Counted from the first letter of the stretch, positions 17,436 to 27,338 are shown. The stretch is DNA of 64,000 bases from Citrobacter amalonaticus (GCF_018323885.1 NZ_AP024585.1:2232001-2296000); one strand, 5' to 3'. Notes: a model not told the origin generated them from the sequence alone. Translations and numbers: made by a program.

Positions 17436-20024
17436 TTAGAAGCTGTATTTCAGCCCCAGCATACCTTGCGTATCTTTATAACCGTTATCGCCAATCTGTT
17501 GGGCAACGTTACCCCACAGGGTGACGTTCTTCGTCAGTTGGCCTTCAACACCGGCTTTCAGCTCGCCAATATTGCGGCTGCCTTTCACGTCGTTGCTGAT
17601 GTCATCCATCTGCACGCTGTAATTCTGCGTGTTGTGGACCCAGTTGACTTCGACGAACGGCTGGAAGGTGCGGCCTTTGCCGTCATCCATGGCGTTATGG
17701 CCTTGCAGGTAGGCTTTGACGCCAAGACGCGTTTGCAGGTTGCCGTCGGTTTTATCCACCACCCGGGTGCCGTTTTTCTCAACGTGCGTATCAGCCTGCA
17801 CGTCCATCCAGGTGATTTGCGCTTTAGGCTGGATGTACAGCGCGTTACGCTCGCTGAATTCGGCCAGTTTCCAGGTGTAGCCTGTTTCGACAGAGGCGGT
17901 GATGCCGTCTGAATCATACTTTTCAGACGCCAGACCCTGTCCGGACACGGTGTTATCAAACCAGTTGTAGAGCAGCCAGCCATCGACATACGCACCGGTT
18001 TTATCGGCGTCGTTGGCATACCAGGTGCCGTACAGACCGGCGCTGTAGCCGCTGATTTCCCCGCGAGAGGTGTAGCCGGTCAGGCTGGAGTGGCTGCGGC
18101 TCTTGCTGTTGGCGTAACCGGCCATCAGACCCAGATGCCAGCGATCGAGGCCGTCGGTGCTCCATTGCGCGATATCGCCGCCCAGTTGCATCACGTAGCG
18201 GTTACTCTGGGTGCTGATCTGCCCGGAACTGTCTTTGAAGCGGTTATGTCCGCCAATGTGGCGCATCCACAGGCTGGTGACTTTCTGTTCGCCTGTAAAG
18301 ACGTCAGTGTACTGGGTTTCGCCCAGACGATCGTGAAGCCGGGTGGTGAACAGCGTGTTGGCGGCAAGGGTGTTCGCCAGATAGCTGCCGGTTTCCGGGC
18401 GATACTGATGTTCACCAGGCTGGGGAATAGGCTGCTCTGGCGTTTCTGGTGAGGCTGGCGCGGGTTCATCTGGCGGTAACGGATCCGGAATCGCCTCGCT
18501 GGTCAGATGCCAGTTCTGGTTGTTCTTTTTAATGATGTTGTAATCGTAAGCACCCGCGACGATACGACCTTCTTTGACGAAGGTCCCGTTAGAGGCACCT
18601 TCCACTTCCACAATGGGGATGCCTTCTACCGTCTGCGAACCGCCGCCGCCAGCGTTGGTGACGCTGACACGTGTAGTGCCACTGGTGTCACCACGGACAA
18701 TCATTTTATCAGTCGCGGAAAGGTCATCACCCAGTACGGTACGCAAGGCCAGCAGACCGTTGTTACCCGCGTAGTTGCCCGCGATGGTTAACGTGGTCGG
18801 CGTAAAGGCCGCTCTGGCTTGTGATGGGGAGGAGAGCGTTACTGTACCTGCCAGATCCAGCGAGTTCAGGGTTTGCGAATAACCATTGAGATCCAGACTG
18901 GCGCCTTCGCTGACGGTGTAATCTGACGCGGCGCTAAACGTATTCTCCGCACCTGCGCGCAGCGTCCCTCTGGAGACAAGCGTGTTGCCGCTGTAGGTAT
19001 TGGCTCCTGTGAGCGTGGTGATACCGGACCCAACATGATTGACTTCACCATTACCGTAGATTCGTGATGCCAGCACGAAGTCCTGACTTGAGTGGTTAAA
19101 GTTCAGAAGAGCGGTGCTTAAGCCGCTGTTATTCATTAGATAAATTCGAGACGCCTCAATGTTACCCGCCGCCTGTTCGGCTTCGCCCTGCGCGCCGCCG
19201 ATATTTAAAATCCCGGTACTACCGTTGCCATAGGCGAGACGGATCAACGATCCGGACTTAACGGTTGCCCCATTGCTGACGGTGAGGATCCCCTTCGCGG
19301 TGTTATTCGCTGTAGAGAATCCGCCCAGATTGATGGCCGTTGCCACATCCAGGGTGGAGCCCGCGCCGTCGACCAATGTTTCACCAAAACCGTTGCGATT
19401 ACTATTATCTGTCACGCCGACGTAACCAATACTCATGTGCTCCGTCGTTGAGAGTTTACCTCCATTGGTAATCAATAATTTACCGTGATTCTGATCCCCA
19501 ACGATAATATGGTTGGTCGCAACGGATGAATTAGCACCGTCGATGGAAAGTAGACCCTCTCCCGTTTCGTAAAATTCGCCAACGCGTAATCCAGCAATAC
19601 CGGTGATTTTGCTACCGTTATGTACATTCAGTATGCCGGTACCGCCCTCCAGACCAATTTGAATTAACGAATTATTCAGTTCCCAGGTTGCGCCATTGGT
19701 TAATGTCACGGAGCCTGTCGCCGCACGGCCAATTTCCGCCCCTGTTGTTGTCAGAATATCCCGCCCGTCAATGATCATTGATCCGGCGCTAGCGTCTCCA
19801 ACACGTAATGTACTGAAGTTATTCCAGTAACTCTCAGTATTTTCTGTGTTAGAAAGGGTGAGTGTGTCATTATTATTAACAAGGACAATACTGTTGCCTC
19901 CGGTCGGAGGGGTAACAGCTAACAGATTGATATTATCCACATTCGCTGCGGCGGCAGTTTGTACAGCCAGTGCCACAGCGATTGCGAGCATTGATTTTGG
20001 GTGGTGCAAGTATTTAATTTTCAT
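17436..20024 (-). CDS. Autotransporter A (AIDA-type passenger with C-terminal beta-barrel)
   Basis: The 862-residue protein starts at MKIKYLHHPKS with a Sec signal peptide to about residue 27. Residues about 30-500 form a passenger of glycine- and asparagine-rich repeats typical of a beta-helix, with an autotransporter-associated repeat (TTLTGANTYSGNTLVSRGTL). A proline-rich linker (PDPLPPDEPAPASPETPEQP) follows. The last 270 or so residues are the barrel, ending in F (GLKYSF), as the BAM complex requires. It would display the passenger on the cell surface, likely for adhesion. It is paralogous to the protein at 58937-61720. The ligand is unknown. Confidence 0.9.
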   Translation of the reverse strand: MKIKYLHHPKSMLAIAVALAVQTAAAANVDNINLLAVTPPTGGNSIVLVNNNDTLTLSNTENTESYWNNFSTLRVGDASAGSMIIDGRDILTTTGAEIGRAATGSVTLTNGATWELNNSLIQIGLEGGTGILNVHNGSKITGIAGLRVGEFYETGEGLLSIDGANSSVATNHIIVGDQNHGKLLITNGGKLSTTEHMSIGYVGVTDNSNRNGFGETLVDGAGSTLDVATAINLGGFSTANNTAKGILTVSNGATVKSGSLIRLAYGNGSTGILNIGGAQGEAEQAAGNIEASRIYLMNNSGLSTALLNFNHSSQDFVLASRIYGNGEVNHVGSGITTLTGANTYSGNTLVSRGTLRAGAENTFSAASDYTVSEGASLDLNGYSQTLNSLDLAGTVTLSSPSQARAAFTPTTLTIAGNYAGNNGLLALRTVLGDDLSATDKMIVRGDTSGTTRVSVTNAGGGGSQTVEGIPIVEVEGASNGTFVKEGRIVAGAYDYNIIKKNNQNWHLTSEAIPDPLPPDEPAPASPETPEQPIPQPGEHQYRPETGSYLANTLAANTLFTTRLHDRLGETQYTDVFTGEQKVTSLWMRHIGGHNRFKDSSGQISTQSNRYVMQLGGDIAQWSTDGLDRWHLGLMAGYANSKSRSHSSLTGYTSRGEISGYSAGLYGTWYANDADKTGAYVDGWLLYNWFDNTVSGQGLASEKYDSDGITASVETGYTWKLAEFSERNALYIQPKAQITWMDVQADTHVEKNGTRVVDKTDGNLQTRLGVKAYLQGHNAMDDGKGRTFQPFVEVNWVHNTQNYSVQMDDISNDVKGSRNIGELKAGVEGQLTKNVTLWGNVAQQIGDNGYKDTQGMLGLKYSF

Positions 20025-20360
20025 AATTGTCTCTTCCATAAGAGAGTGCCTGGTGTTGAAAATAACATTTCGTCTTTAAAACAATCTCTTAATGCTTTTA
20101 TGTTGAACGCGATATAATATGTGTAAATAAATATTGTTTATCTAAGGCATATTTTATTTGCATCATTGAAAATAACGAAATGGTTTTATCTTTGAATTAT
20201 TGGAACCTTTAATAGGTTTTATCTATTTAATATAATGTTTATTTTCTTATATAAGATCTTATATGTTTTTTTTGCAAGTAATATATCTTATTAAGGCTAT
20301 TTAAAATAATAGGAATTGTACAAATAATTATCCTTATACAATGAGATAATGGATAGGCAG
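20025..20360. other. AT-rich upstream region of autotransporter A
   Basis: About 335 bases with long runs of A and T and no credible gene. It must hold the promoter for autotransporter A. The composition contrasts with the GC-rich neighbours and is typical of DNA bound by H-NS. No single promoter could be chosen because many TATAAT-like hexamers occur. Confidence 0.5.
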
Positions 20361-20396
20361 GATGAGTCATTTTCATTGTCAAAGGAATGACTCATC
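20361..20396. repeat. 11-bp inverted repeat in the autotransporter A/ynfC gap
   Basis: Perfect arms, GATGAGTCATT and AATGACTCATC, flank 14 bases. There is no U-run on either side. It could be a regulator operator or an RNA hairpin; no gene ends here for it to terminate. Confidence 0.6.
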
Positions 20397-20481
20397 GGCT
20401 AGTCATTTGACGGGTAATCATTACTTAAATGCCACGAGGCGTATTTTTTAGGAATACTGTAAAAAACAGATACACATTAGT

Positions 20482-20495
20482 TTGATCTTGATCAA
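20482..20495. promoter_or_regulatory. Perfect FNR-type palindrome upstream of ynfC
   Basis: TTGAT-CTTG-ATCAA matches the FNR consensus at all ten defined bases. It lies 130-143 bases before the ynfC start and about 460 bases from autotransporter A. On the minus strand a TACAGT hexamer sits at a class II distance, so either gene could be its target. Confidence 0.55.
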
Positions 20496-20624
20496 TTAAC
20501 GTGAGAGGAAACCGTGAATTCTGCTCACGATTTACCCTTGTTTATGCCACTTTCGCGCAGGTATACAGTAAACGACAGTCTTTGCTACTATGACTGAAGA
20601 TCATCTTTTTCTCTTGGGGAACCT

Positions 20625-21335
20625 GTGAAAAAACAGATATTTCTTTTGTCGCTTGGTGTTGCGCTGGTGGGATGTGACAACAGCGCAACGCCGCTCTCCT
20701 TTACGCCGGAAATGGCCAGTTTTTCTAATGAATTTGACTTTGATCCCTTACGCGGGCCGGTAAAAGACTTCAGCCAGACGTTGCTTAATGAGAAGGGAGA
20801 AGTGACGAAGCGCGTCAACGGTACGTTGTCTGAAGAAGGTTGTTTTGACTCGCTTGAGTTGCACGATCTCGAAAACAATACCGCTGTAGCGCTGGTGCTG
20901 GACGCGAACTATTATCGCGATGCCGAAACGCTGGAGAAAAAGGTGCGTTTGCAGGGGAAATGTCAGTTGGCGGAACTGCCGTCAGCGGGTGTCGTCTGGG
21001 ATACCGATGATAATGGTTTTGTGGTTGCGGCAACGGGAAAAGAGATGAAAGTCCAGTACCGCTATGATGCGGAAGGGTATCCGCTCGGCAAGACCACGAT
21101 CAGCAAGGACCAGACGTTATCCGTCAGCGCGAAACCCTCGACCGATCCGCGCAAGAAGCTGGATTACACGGCGGTGAGTCTGCTTAACGATCACCCTTTG
21201 GGGAACGTTAAACAGACCTGCGACTATGACCGTCATGCCAATCCCACCGACTGTACGCTGGTGATCGTCGATGAAAGCGTCAAACCCGCGGTCGAGCACA
21301 ACTACACGATCAAAAATACCATCGATTACTATTGA
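20625..21335 (+). CDS. ynfC: YnfC, lipoprotein
   Basis: The 236-residue protein starts at a GTG. It has a lipoprotein signal peptide with lipobox LVGC (cysteine at residue 17) followed by Asp (CDN), a residue that in enterics can favour inner-membrane retention. It matches E. coli YnfC (UPF0257). The mature region is soluble, with an FDFDPLRGPVKDFSQ block. The function is unknown. It is convergent with speG. Confidence 0.93.
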   Translation: MKKQIFLLSLGVALVGCDNSATPLSFTPEMASFSNEFDFDPLRGPVKDFSQTLLNEKGEVTKRVNGTLSEEGCFDSLELHDLENNTAVALVLDANYYRDAETLEKKVRLQGKCQLAELPSAGVVWDTDDNGFVVAATGKEMKVQYRYDAEGYPLGKTTISKDQTLSVSAKPSTDPRKKLDYTAVSLLNDHPLGNVKQTCDYDRHANPTDCTLVIVDESVKPAVEHNYTIKNTIDYY

Positions 21336-21339
21336 GAGG

Positions 21340-21363
21340 ACCGCGCAGCGGTTACTGCGCGGT
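21340..21363 (+). terminator. ynfC terminator overlapping the 3' end of speG
   Basis: The arms ACCGCGCAG and CTGCGCGGT enclose a six-base loop and are followed by AGGTTTT on the plus strand. The right arm is made from the last codons of speG (Thr-Ala-Gln-stop), so one sequence serves both convergent genes. Confidence 0.55.
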
Positions 21364-21912
21364 AGGTTTTAGCATCGTCGATCCCGGCGAGCGATGCTCT
21401 GCCAGGTACTGATGCTGGAAGATACACATCCGGATCGTATTGCGGTATTCCCCGTTGATAAAGAATTCATGAATCAGCTCGCCTTCGACCATAAAGCCCA
21501 GCTTACGGTAGATGTGGATCGCCTTCTCGTTCTCTTTATCAACGATGAGGTACAGCTTATAGAGGTTAAGTACGGTAAATCCGTAGTCCATCGCCAGTTT
21601 AGCGGCCCGTGAGGCGAGACCTTTTCCCTGGTATTCCGGGGAAATAATGATCTGAAATTCAGCCCGACGGTGGACATGGTTAATTTCAACCAGTTCGACC
21701 AGGCCCGCTTTTTCGCCATCACATTCCACGACGAAACGGCGTTCACTTTGATCGTGAATGTGCTTATCGTAGAGATCGGACAACTCGACGAACGCTTCGT
21801 AAGGCTCTTCAAACCAGTAGCGCATCACGCTGGCGTTGTTGTCAAGTTGATGGACAAAACGTAAATCTTCACGCTCCAGCGGGCGCAGCTTAACACTGAG
21901 GGCGCTTGTCAT
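21352..21912 (-). CDS. speG: SpeG, spermidine N(1)-acetyltransferase
   Basis: The 186-residue GNAT protein is nearly identical to E. coli SpeG. The acetyl-CoA loop appears as [15 protein letters not shown] (about residues 91-105). The acidic residues that form the allosteric spermidine site of SpeG lie in the [19 protein letters not shown] region near residues 33-52. It transfers acetyl groups from acetyl-CoA to spermidine and spermine in the cytoplasm, which prevents polyamine toxicity at low temperature and in stationary phase. The spermidine exporter MdtIJ is encoded at the left end of the window. Confidence 0.97.
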   Translation of the reverse strand: MTSALSVKLRPLEREDLRFVHQLDNNASVMRYWFEEPYEAFVELSDLYDKHIHDQSERRFVVECDGEKAGLVELVEINHVHRRAEFQIIISPEYQGKGLASRAAKLAMDYGFTVLNLYKLYLIVDKENEKAIHIYRKLGFMVEGELIHEFFINGEYRNTIRMCIFQHQYLAEHRSPGSTMLKPTAQ

Positions 21913-21945
21913 ACTTAATCCTTAATGTCTTTTTAACGCGTTATA

Positions 21946-22287
21946 TCAAGGGGCAATCACGCGACCGGTGCGACGATCCAGACAGCGCAGGGTGTTCGGT
22001 TCCCAGTACGCATTCAGGTTGGCGCTCTGTTCGCAGCTGTCGCGGTTATCAAAGGCGGCATCCGCTTTATCCCACTCTTTTTCCGCGCGTTTGTTCACTT
22101 TCTGACGCAGACTGCGCGTGTCATCCCACTGTTCTTTTTGCATGGCCGCCTGTTGACGGCTCAGGGCGCTATCGCCTGATTCAATCACCAGTCGGCTGGT
22201 CTCAGCCTGCGCGGTCGCGGTGTAGACGACAGCACCCAGCAGCAGCATTGCCGTCAGGCACAGGCGTTTGCGAAGCGTAATGTTCAT
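21946..22287 (-). CDS. ynfB: YnfB, secreted DUF1283 protein
   Basis: The 113-residue protein has a signal peptide cleaved near ATAQA|ET (residue 28). The mature part is charged, with [13 protein letters not shown] and [11 protein letters not shown] containing the two cysteines. It matches E. coli YnfB (UPF0482/DUF1283). The function is unknown. It lies 33 bases upstream of speG on the same strand, so the two may be co-transcribed. Confidence 0.93.
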   Translation of the reverse strand: MNITLRKRLCLTAMLLLGAVVYTATAQAETSRLVIESGDSALSRQQAAMQKEQWDDTRSLRQKVNKRAEKEWDKADAAFDNRDSCEQSANLNAYWEPNTLRCLDRRTGRVIAP

Positions 22288-22439
22288 GGCAAGTTCCTTT
22301 TATGAGCGACGCAAAAAGCATCATTTGCAGGCAAATTCTACACCATTCCTTGCGCAGGGCATACCCGCCGCAAGGTTATGGATAAGATCGGAGGATTATG
22401 GCGTATCATGCCTGAACCTCAGGTCAATGAACGATTCAG

Positions 22440-22766
22440 ATGCTTAAAACCACGCTGCTTTTTTTTGCCACTGCGCTTTGCGAAATTATCGGTTGCTTTC
22501 TTCCCTGGCTCTGGCTGAAGCGGGGAGCCACCGTCTGGTTGTTGTTACCCGCAGGCGTTGCGCTGGCGCTTTTCGTCTGGCTGCTGACGCTGCATCCTGC
22601 CGCCAGCGGTCGGGTGTATGCCGCGTACGGTGGCGTTTATGTCTGTACCGCACTGATCTGGCTGCGCGTGGTCGATGGCGTCAAACTCAGCCTGTATGAC
22701 TGGAGCGGGGCGCTCATCGCACTGTGCGGAATGCTGATTATTGTAGCGGGATGGGGGCGCGGCTAA
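22440..22766 (+). CDS. ynfA: YnfA, small inner-membrane protein of the SMR-like UPF0060 family
   Basis: The 108-residue protein has four hydrophobic helices. A glutamate in the first helix ([14 protein letters not shown], residue 15) occupies the place of the proton-coupling glutamate of SMR exporters. YnfA of related bacteria has been linked to small multidrug efflux. It is divergent from ynfB and precedes the rsp cluster, as in E. coli. Confidence 0.93.
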   Translation: MLKTTLLFFATALCEIIGCFLPWLWLKRGATVWLLLPAGVALALFVWLLTLHPAASGRVYAAYGGVYVCTALIWLRVVDGVKLSLYDWSGALIALCGMLIIVAGWGRG

Positions 22767-22939
22767 GCGTTCTCTGCGCAAGATGTGTCATGCTCTTGGC
22801 GTATGACATGTGTCATTTCTCGTAAATCTCTCTTTATTCTTATTTAAATTCAATGGATTAATGTGTCTGATGCTTCTCTGTTCAGGCATCCGCCAGACGT
22901 TTTCCCTGAAAAGCCTCCTTTTTATAGCCCGTGATTTTT

Positions 22940-22989
22940 TGTGATCAAGATTGAAAAACAAACCGTTCATACTTGTATGGTAGTATATG
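22940..22989 (+). promoter_or_regulatory. rspA promoter region: CRP-like site and RspR-type operator
   Basis: A CRP-like half-perfect site beginning TGTGATCAAGAT (22940-22955) is followed by TTGTATGGTAGTATATG (22973-22989). The second element recurs, inverted, upstream of ydfI, with its 15-bp core ending exactly 48 bases before the start codon in both places. Since the GntR-family gene rspR is in the same cluster, it is the likely ligand. The CRP site is the weaker call. Confidence 0.55.
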
Positions 22990-23035
22990 TATTGCGTAGA
23001 TTCTCACCATCACCACACAGAACCAGGAAGAAAAA

Positions 23036-24250
23036 ATGAAGATTGTAGGGGCTGAGGTTTTTGTCACCTGTCCGGGACGTAACTTTGTCACACTGAAGAT
23101 TACGACCGAGGACGGTATCACCGGTCTTGGAGACGCCACGCTGAATGGACGTGAGTTATCCGTCGCGTCTTACCTGAAAGATCATCTTTGCCCACAGTTG
23201 ATCGGTCGTGATGCGCACCGCATCGAAGATATCTGGCAGTTCTTTTATAAAGGCGCGTACTGGCGTCGTGGCCCGGTGACCATGTCTGCTATCTCCGCCG
23301 TCGACATGGCGCTGTGGGATATCAAAGCGAAAGCCGCCAACATGCCGCTGTATCAACTGCTTGGCGGCGCATCACGCGAAGGGGTGATGGTTTATTGTCA
23401 CACCACCGGTCACACCGTGGATGATGTGCTGGAAGACTATGCACGCCATAAAGAGATGGGCTTCAAAGCCATTCGCGTTCAGTGCGGCGTGCCAGGTATG
23501 AAAACCACCTACGGCATGGCAAAGGGAAAAGGGCAGGCCTATGAACCCGCCACGAAAGGACAGTGGCCGGAAGAGCAACTGTGGTCGACGGAAAAGTATC
23601 TTGATTTCACGCCGAAACTGTTCGAGGCGGTGCGCAATACGTTCGGCTTTAACGAGCATCTCCTTCACGACATGCACCACCGCCTGACACCCATAGAAGC
23701 GGCGCGCTTTGGTAAAAGCATTGAAGATTATCGCCTTTTCTGGATGGAAGATCCGACGCCTGCCGAGAACCAGGAGTGTTTCCGATTGATCCGTCAGCAC
23801 ACGGTGACCCCGATTGCCGTCGGTGAAGTCTTCAACAGCATCTGGGACTGCAAGCAGCTTATTGAAGAACAGCTCATCGATTATATCCGCACCACGATCA
23901 CCCATGCGGGCGGGATCACCGGCATGCGTCGCATCGCCGACTTCGCTTCGCTCTACCAGGTGCGTACCGGTTCACACGGCCCGTCCGATCTTTCTCCGGT
24001 TTGTATGGCCGCTGCGCTGCATTTTGACCTGTGGGTACCGAACTTTGGCGTGCAGGAATACATGGGCTATTCCGAACAGATGCTGGAAGTCTTCCCGCAC
24101 AACTGGACCTTTGACAACGGCTATATGCATCCGGGCGAGAAGCCGGGACTGGGTATCGAGTTCGATGAAAAACTGGCGGCGAAATATCCCTATGACCCCG
24201 CCTATCTGCCGGTTGCCCGGCTTGAAGATGGCACCTTGTGGAACTGGTAA
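23036..24250 (+). CDS. rspA: RspA, D-mannonate dehydratase-type enolase-superfamily enzyme
   Basis: The 404-residue protein is an enolase-superfamily member of the ManD/RspA subgroup. Metal ligands are visible as Asp in [10 protein letters not shown] (about 210), Glu in FWMEDPTP and Glu in IAVGEVF. The catalytic His is in [12 protein letters not shown]. ManD enzymes dehydrate D-mannonate to 2-keto-3-deoxygluconate; RspA proteins studied in E. coli strains show low activity and belong to L-gulonate catabolism. The name comes from an old homoserine-lactone starvation phenotype. Here rspA leads rspA-ydfJ-ydfI. The usual neighbour rspB is missing. Confidence 0.92.
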   Translation: MKIVGAEVFVTCPGRNFVTLKITTEDGITGLGDATLNGRELSVASYLKDHLCPQLIGRDAHRIEDIWQFFYKGAYWRRGPVTMSAISAVDMALWDIKAKAANMPLYQLLGGASREGVMVYCHTTGHTVDDVLEDYARHKEMGFKAIRVQCGVPGMKTTYGMAKGKGQAYEPATKGQWPEEQLWSTEKYLDFTPKLFEAVRNTFGFNEHLLHDMHHRLTPIEAARFGKSIEDYRLFWMEDPTPAENQECFRLIRQHTVTPIAVGEVFNSIWDCKQLIEEQLIDYIRTTITHAGGITGMRRIADFASLYQVRTGSHGPSDLSPVCMAAALHFDLWVPNFGVQEYMGYSEQMLEVFPHNWTFDNGYMHPGEKPGLGIEFDEKLAAKYPYDPAYLPVARLEDGTLWNW

Positions 24251-24308
24251 GCTAACATTTATACGACACGGATGTTGTTCACCTCTGAACCAACGAAGGT
24301 AATTATTT

Positions 24309-25646
24309 ATGGTTAGTTCCGTTGATATTAAAAATGATGTTGATAGCAAACCCGTAGTTCGTCGCGTCGCTTCTGCTTCAGCGATTGGTACAGCTGCTGA
24401 ATACTATGACTTTTTTGCCTATGGCACTGCGGCAGTGCTGTTCTTTGGTCACCTGTTTTTCCCCAGTGACGATCCGTTAATCAGTACGCTGGCCGCATTT
24501 GCCACTTATGCGGTGGGCTTCCTGGCAAGGCCTTTGGGCGGAATTGTCTTTGGACATATCGGCGATAAAGTGGGGCGTAAAAAAGCGCTGGTTATCACGA
24601 TACTGATTGTCGGGCTCGGGACATTCTGCATTGGCTTATTGCCAACGTACGAAAAAATCGGTGTCTGGGCACCCGTTCTGTTGATCTTCATTCGCGTACT
24701 CCAGGGGTTTGGTGTCGGGGGTGAACAGGCCGGGGCGGTCTTGATGACGGCAGAATATGCCGAACCTAAACGGCGCGGATTCTTTGCCAGTTGGGTACAA
24801 ATTGGTGCGCCGGTCGGCTTTTTGTTACCGATGGCACTGTTTGCACTGCTCAATGCCACCTTATCTCCTGAAGCAATGATGGATTACGGCTGGCGTATTC
24901 CGTTCCTGCTTAGTCTGCTGCTGGTGATCGTTGGCCTGTTTATTCGCCTAAGAATCGATGAGTCTCCTGTCTTTGCGCAGATTCGTGAGACGAAAGCAGA
25001 AGAGTCCCGTCCACTCATTGAAGTCATCCGCGATTTTCCTGGCATTGTGGTAAAAGGCGTCTGCGCAAAACTGATTGAAGCCTGTACGTTTGCCATGTTC
25101 ACGGTAATCGTCCTGGCGTACGGCAAAGCCAATAATCTGGATGCCAATATCTTAATGGAAACCATGATCATCGCGGTGGTGATCGAAGTGCTTGCCATAC
25201 CCATGATGGGGGCGCTCTGTGACAAAATTGGTCGTAAGCCGGTGTATATCATGGGCGCGCTGATTCAGGTCATAATGATTATTCCGTTCTTCCTGGCCAT
25301 TAATCAGGACAATTTCTGGCTGACGCAGCTGGTGATGATCATCGTCATTAGCTTTGGTCATAGCATGTGCTACGCACCGCAGGCATCGTTCTTCCCGGAG
25401 CTGTTCCCGACGCATATTCGCTGCAGCGGCATCGCTTTAATCTGGCAATTGGGTTCACTGATTGGCAGCGGGGTGCTGGGGCTGGTGGCAGTGAAGATTT
25501 TGCAGATGACCGGTGGGCATTACTACGGGTTAGCAAGCTATGTGATTGTTCTCGGCATCATTTCTGTTATCGGCTTGCTCATGATGCCTGAAACGGCGCC
25601 ACAGCGACTCAAGCGTGAATACCAGGAGTGGCGCAAGCACGATTAA
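24309..25646 (+). CDS. ydfJ: YdfJ, MFS metabolite:H+ symporter
   Basis: The 445-residue protein is a full-length 12-helix MFS transporter of the metabolite:H+ symporter family (ShiA/ProP type). Motifs include GHIGDKVGRKKAL in the 2-3 loop, RVLQGFGVGGEQAGA in helix 4-5 and GALCDKIGRKPVY in the second half. It lies 58 bases after rspA and before ydfI, so it probably imports a hexonate such as L-gulonate or D-mannonate. In E. coli K-12 the gene is interrupted by the Qin prophage; here it is intact. Confidence 0.88.
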   Translation: MVSSVDIKNDVDSKPVVRRVASASAIGTAAEYYDFFAYGTAAVLFFGHLFFPSDDPLISTLAAFATYAVGFLARPLGGIVFGHIGDKVGRKKALVITILIVGLGTFCIGLLPTYEKIGVWAPVLLIFIRVLQGFGVGGEQAGAVLMTAEYAEPKRRGFFASWVQIGAPVGFLLPMALFALLNATLSPEAMMDYGWRIPFLLSLLLVIVGLFIRLRIDESPVFAQIRETKAEESRPLIEVIRDFPGIVVKGVCAKLIEACTFAMFTVIVLAYGKANNLDANILMETMIIAVVIEVLAIPMMGALCDKIGRKPVYIMGALIQVIMIIPFFLAINQDNFWLTQLVMIIVISFGHSMCYAPQASFFPELFPTHIRCSGIALIWQLGSLIGSGVLGLVAVKILQMTGGHYYGLASYVIVLGIISVIGLLMMPETAPQRLKREYQEWRKHD

Positions 25647-25662
25647 GAGGATTGTCACCTAA

Positions 25663-25711
25663 TGGCTGCAGGGATGCAGCCAGTACTCAGCCCAGGGATC
25701 CTGCCCTGGGC
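25663..25711 (+). terminator. Tandem hairpins between ydfJ and ydfI
   Basis: Two stems follow each other: TGGCTGC/GCAGCCA (25663-25682) and GCCCAGGG/CCCTGGGC (25690-25711), each with a six-base loop. Neither has a U-run. They may separate rspA-ydfJ from ydfI, which has its own operator downstream. Confidence 0.5.
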
Positions 25712-25797
25712 GTCAGGCTCAGCATCAGGAATTGCATCCTGTCACATAACTTTCAAATGATGTTATACCAATTGGCAAAATATTAATTCAAATCAAA

Positions 25798-25812
25798 ACA
25801 TACAACCATACA
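25798..25812 (-). promoter_or_regulatory. RspR-type operator upstream of ydfI
   Basis: On the minus strand the element reads TGTATGGTTGTATGT. It matches 13 of 15 bases of the element upstream of rspA (TGTATGGTAGTATAT at 22974-22988). In both cases the near edge is 48 bases from the start codon, though in opposite orientation. Confidence 0.5.
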
Positions 25813-25859
25813 GGCGTTACTCTGGAACCGTCCTGATTTCATTCAAAGTAGGTCATACA

Positions 25860-27326
25860 ATGCAAAACAAGCTCTTAACGGCAAAAGCGACGCTTCCTGA
25901 CTACGATCGCAACCGACTGATCCCGCGTATTGTTCATCTTGGTTTTGGTGCTTTCCACCGTGCGCACCAGGGCGTCTATACCGATATCCTGGCGGCGGAG
26001 CACAACAGCGACTGGGGATACTGCGAAGTGAACCTGATCGGCGGGGAACAGCAGATCGCCGATCTCAAACAGCAGGATAATCTCTATACCGTGGCGGAAA
26101 TGTCTGCCGATGCCTGGACCGCGAGAGTCGTGGGGGTGGTGAAAAAGGCGCTGCATGCTCAGGTTGACGGGCTGGAGAGCGTGCTGGCGGCGATGTGTGA
26201 ACCACAGGTTGCGATTGTTTCACTGACGATTACTGAGAAAGGGTATTGCCATTCCCCGGCGACAGGACAACTGATGTTGGATCACCCGATGATCGCAGCC
26301 GATCTGCAAAACCCACATCAACCGAAATCTGCGCCGGGTGTGGTGGTTGAAGCGCTGGCGCGCCGTAAAGCGGCGGGCTTAGCCGCCTTCACCGTGATGT
26401 CCTGCGACAACATGCCGGAAAACGGTCACGTGATGCGTAACGTGGTCACCGCTTACGCGCGTGCCGTGGACGCCGAACTGGCCGCATGGATCGAACAACA
26501 CGTCACGTTCCCGTCGACGATGGTTGACCGCATTGTTCCGGCCGTCACCGCTGACACGCTGGATAAAATTGAAAACCTGACCGGCGTGCGCGATCCGGCC
26601 GGTGTGGCCTGCGAGCCATTCCGTCAGTGGGTGATTGAAGATAACTTTGTTGCCGGTCGTCCGCAGTGGGAAAAAGCCGGGGCAGAACTGGTCTCTGACG
26701 TGATCCCGTTTGAAGAGATGAAACTGCGGATGCTCAACGGCAGCCACTCATTCCTCGCGTATCTGGGCTATCTCGCCGGGTATCAGCATATCAACGACTG
26801 CATGGGTGATGAAAATTATCGGGTGGCTGCCCGCGCACTGATGCTCAACGAGCAGGCGCCCACGCTGAAAGTGCAGGGGGTGGATCTCACCCGCTATGCA
26901 GACCTGCTTATTGAACGCTACAGCAACCCGGCGCTGCGTCACCGTACCTGGCAGATTGCGATGGACGGTAGCCAGAAATTACCTCAGCGGATGCTCGATT
27001 CAGTACGCTGGCATCTGGCACATAACAGTCGTTTTGATTTGCTGGCGCTGGGCGTGGCGGGCTGGATGCGCTATGTCGGCGGCGTGGATGAACAGGGAAA
27101 TGCCATTGAAGTCAACGATCCGCTTCTGCCAGTGATCCAACAGGCGGTACAAAACAGTGCGGAAGGCGCAAGCCGTGTTGAAGCGCTGCTGGCTATTGAG
27201 GCAATCTTTGGTAACGAACTGCCGCAGGTCGCGTTATTCACGCAGGCCGTGAAAGACGCGTATCAGACGCTGCTGGCGGAAGGGGCGAAAGCCACCGTGG
27301 CAAAGTATGCAGCAAACGTGAAGTAA
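25860..27326 (+). CDS. ydfI: YdfI (RspD), mannonate/fructuronate-type NAD-dependent dehydrogenase
   Basis: The 488-residue protein is a long-chain polyol dehydrogenase of the mannitol dehydrogenase family. The N-terminal Rossmann motif is [11 protein letters not shown] (about residues 22-32). The catalytic segment is [19 protein letters not shown], where the family uses Lys, Asn and His. In E. coli strains it interconverts D-mannonate and D-fructuronate. With RspA and YdfJ it makes a transport and oxidoreduction set for hexonates. It has its own RspR-type operator. Confidence 0.91.
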   Translation: MQNKLLTAKATLPDYDRNRLIPRIVHLGFGAFHRAHQGVYTDILAAEHNSDWGYCEVNLIGGEQQIADLKQQDNLYTVAEMSADAWTARVVGVVKKALHAQVDGLESVLAAMCEPQVAIVSLTITEKGYCHSPATGQLMLDHPMIAADLQNPHQPKSAPGVVVEALARRKAAGLAAFTVMSCDNMPENGHVMRNVVTAYARAVDAELAAWIEQHVTFPSTMVDRIVPAVTADTLDKIENLTGVRDPAGVACEPFRQWVIEDNFVAGRPQWEKAGAELVSDVIPFEEMKLRMLNGSHSFLAYLGYLAGYQHINDCMGDENYRVAARALMLNEQAPTLKVQGVDLTRYADLLIERYSNPALRHRTWQIAMDGSQKLPQRMLDSVRWHLAHNSRFDLLALGVAGWMRYVGGVDEQGNAIEVNDPLLPVIQQAVQNSAEGASRVEALLAIEAIFGNELPQVALFTQAVKDAYQTLLAEGAKATVAKYAANVK

Positions 27327-27338
27327 ATGCCTCAGGAC

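Noticed and set aside
18658..18670. matS-like GTGACGCTGACAC
   Set aside because: One mismatch in the right half (GACAC instead of GTCAC); only full matches were called.
25760..25785. UxuR/ExuR half-site (TATACCAATT) upstream of ydfI
   Set aside because: Only one arm is good; the shared RspR-type element gives a better explanation.
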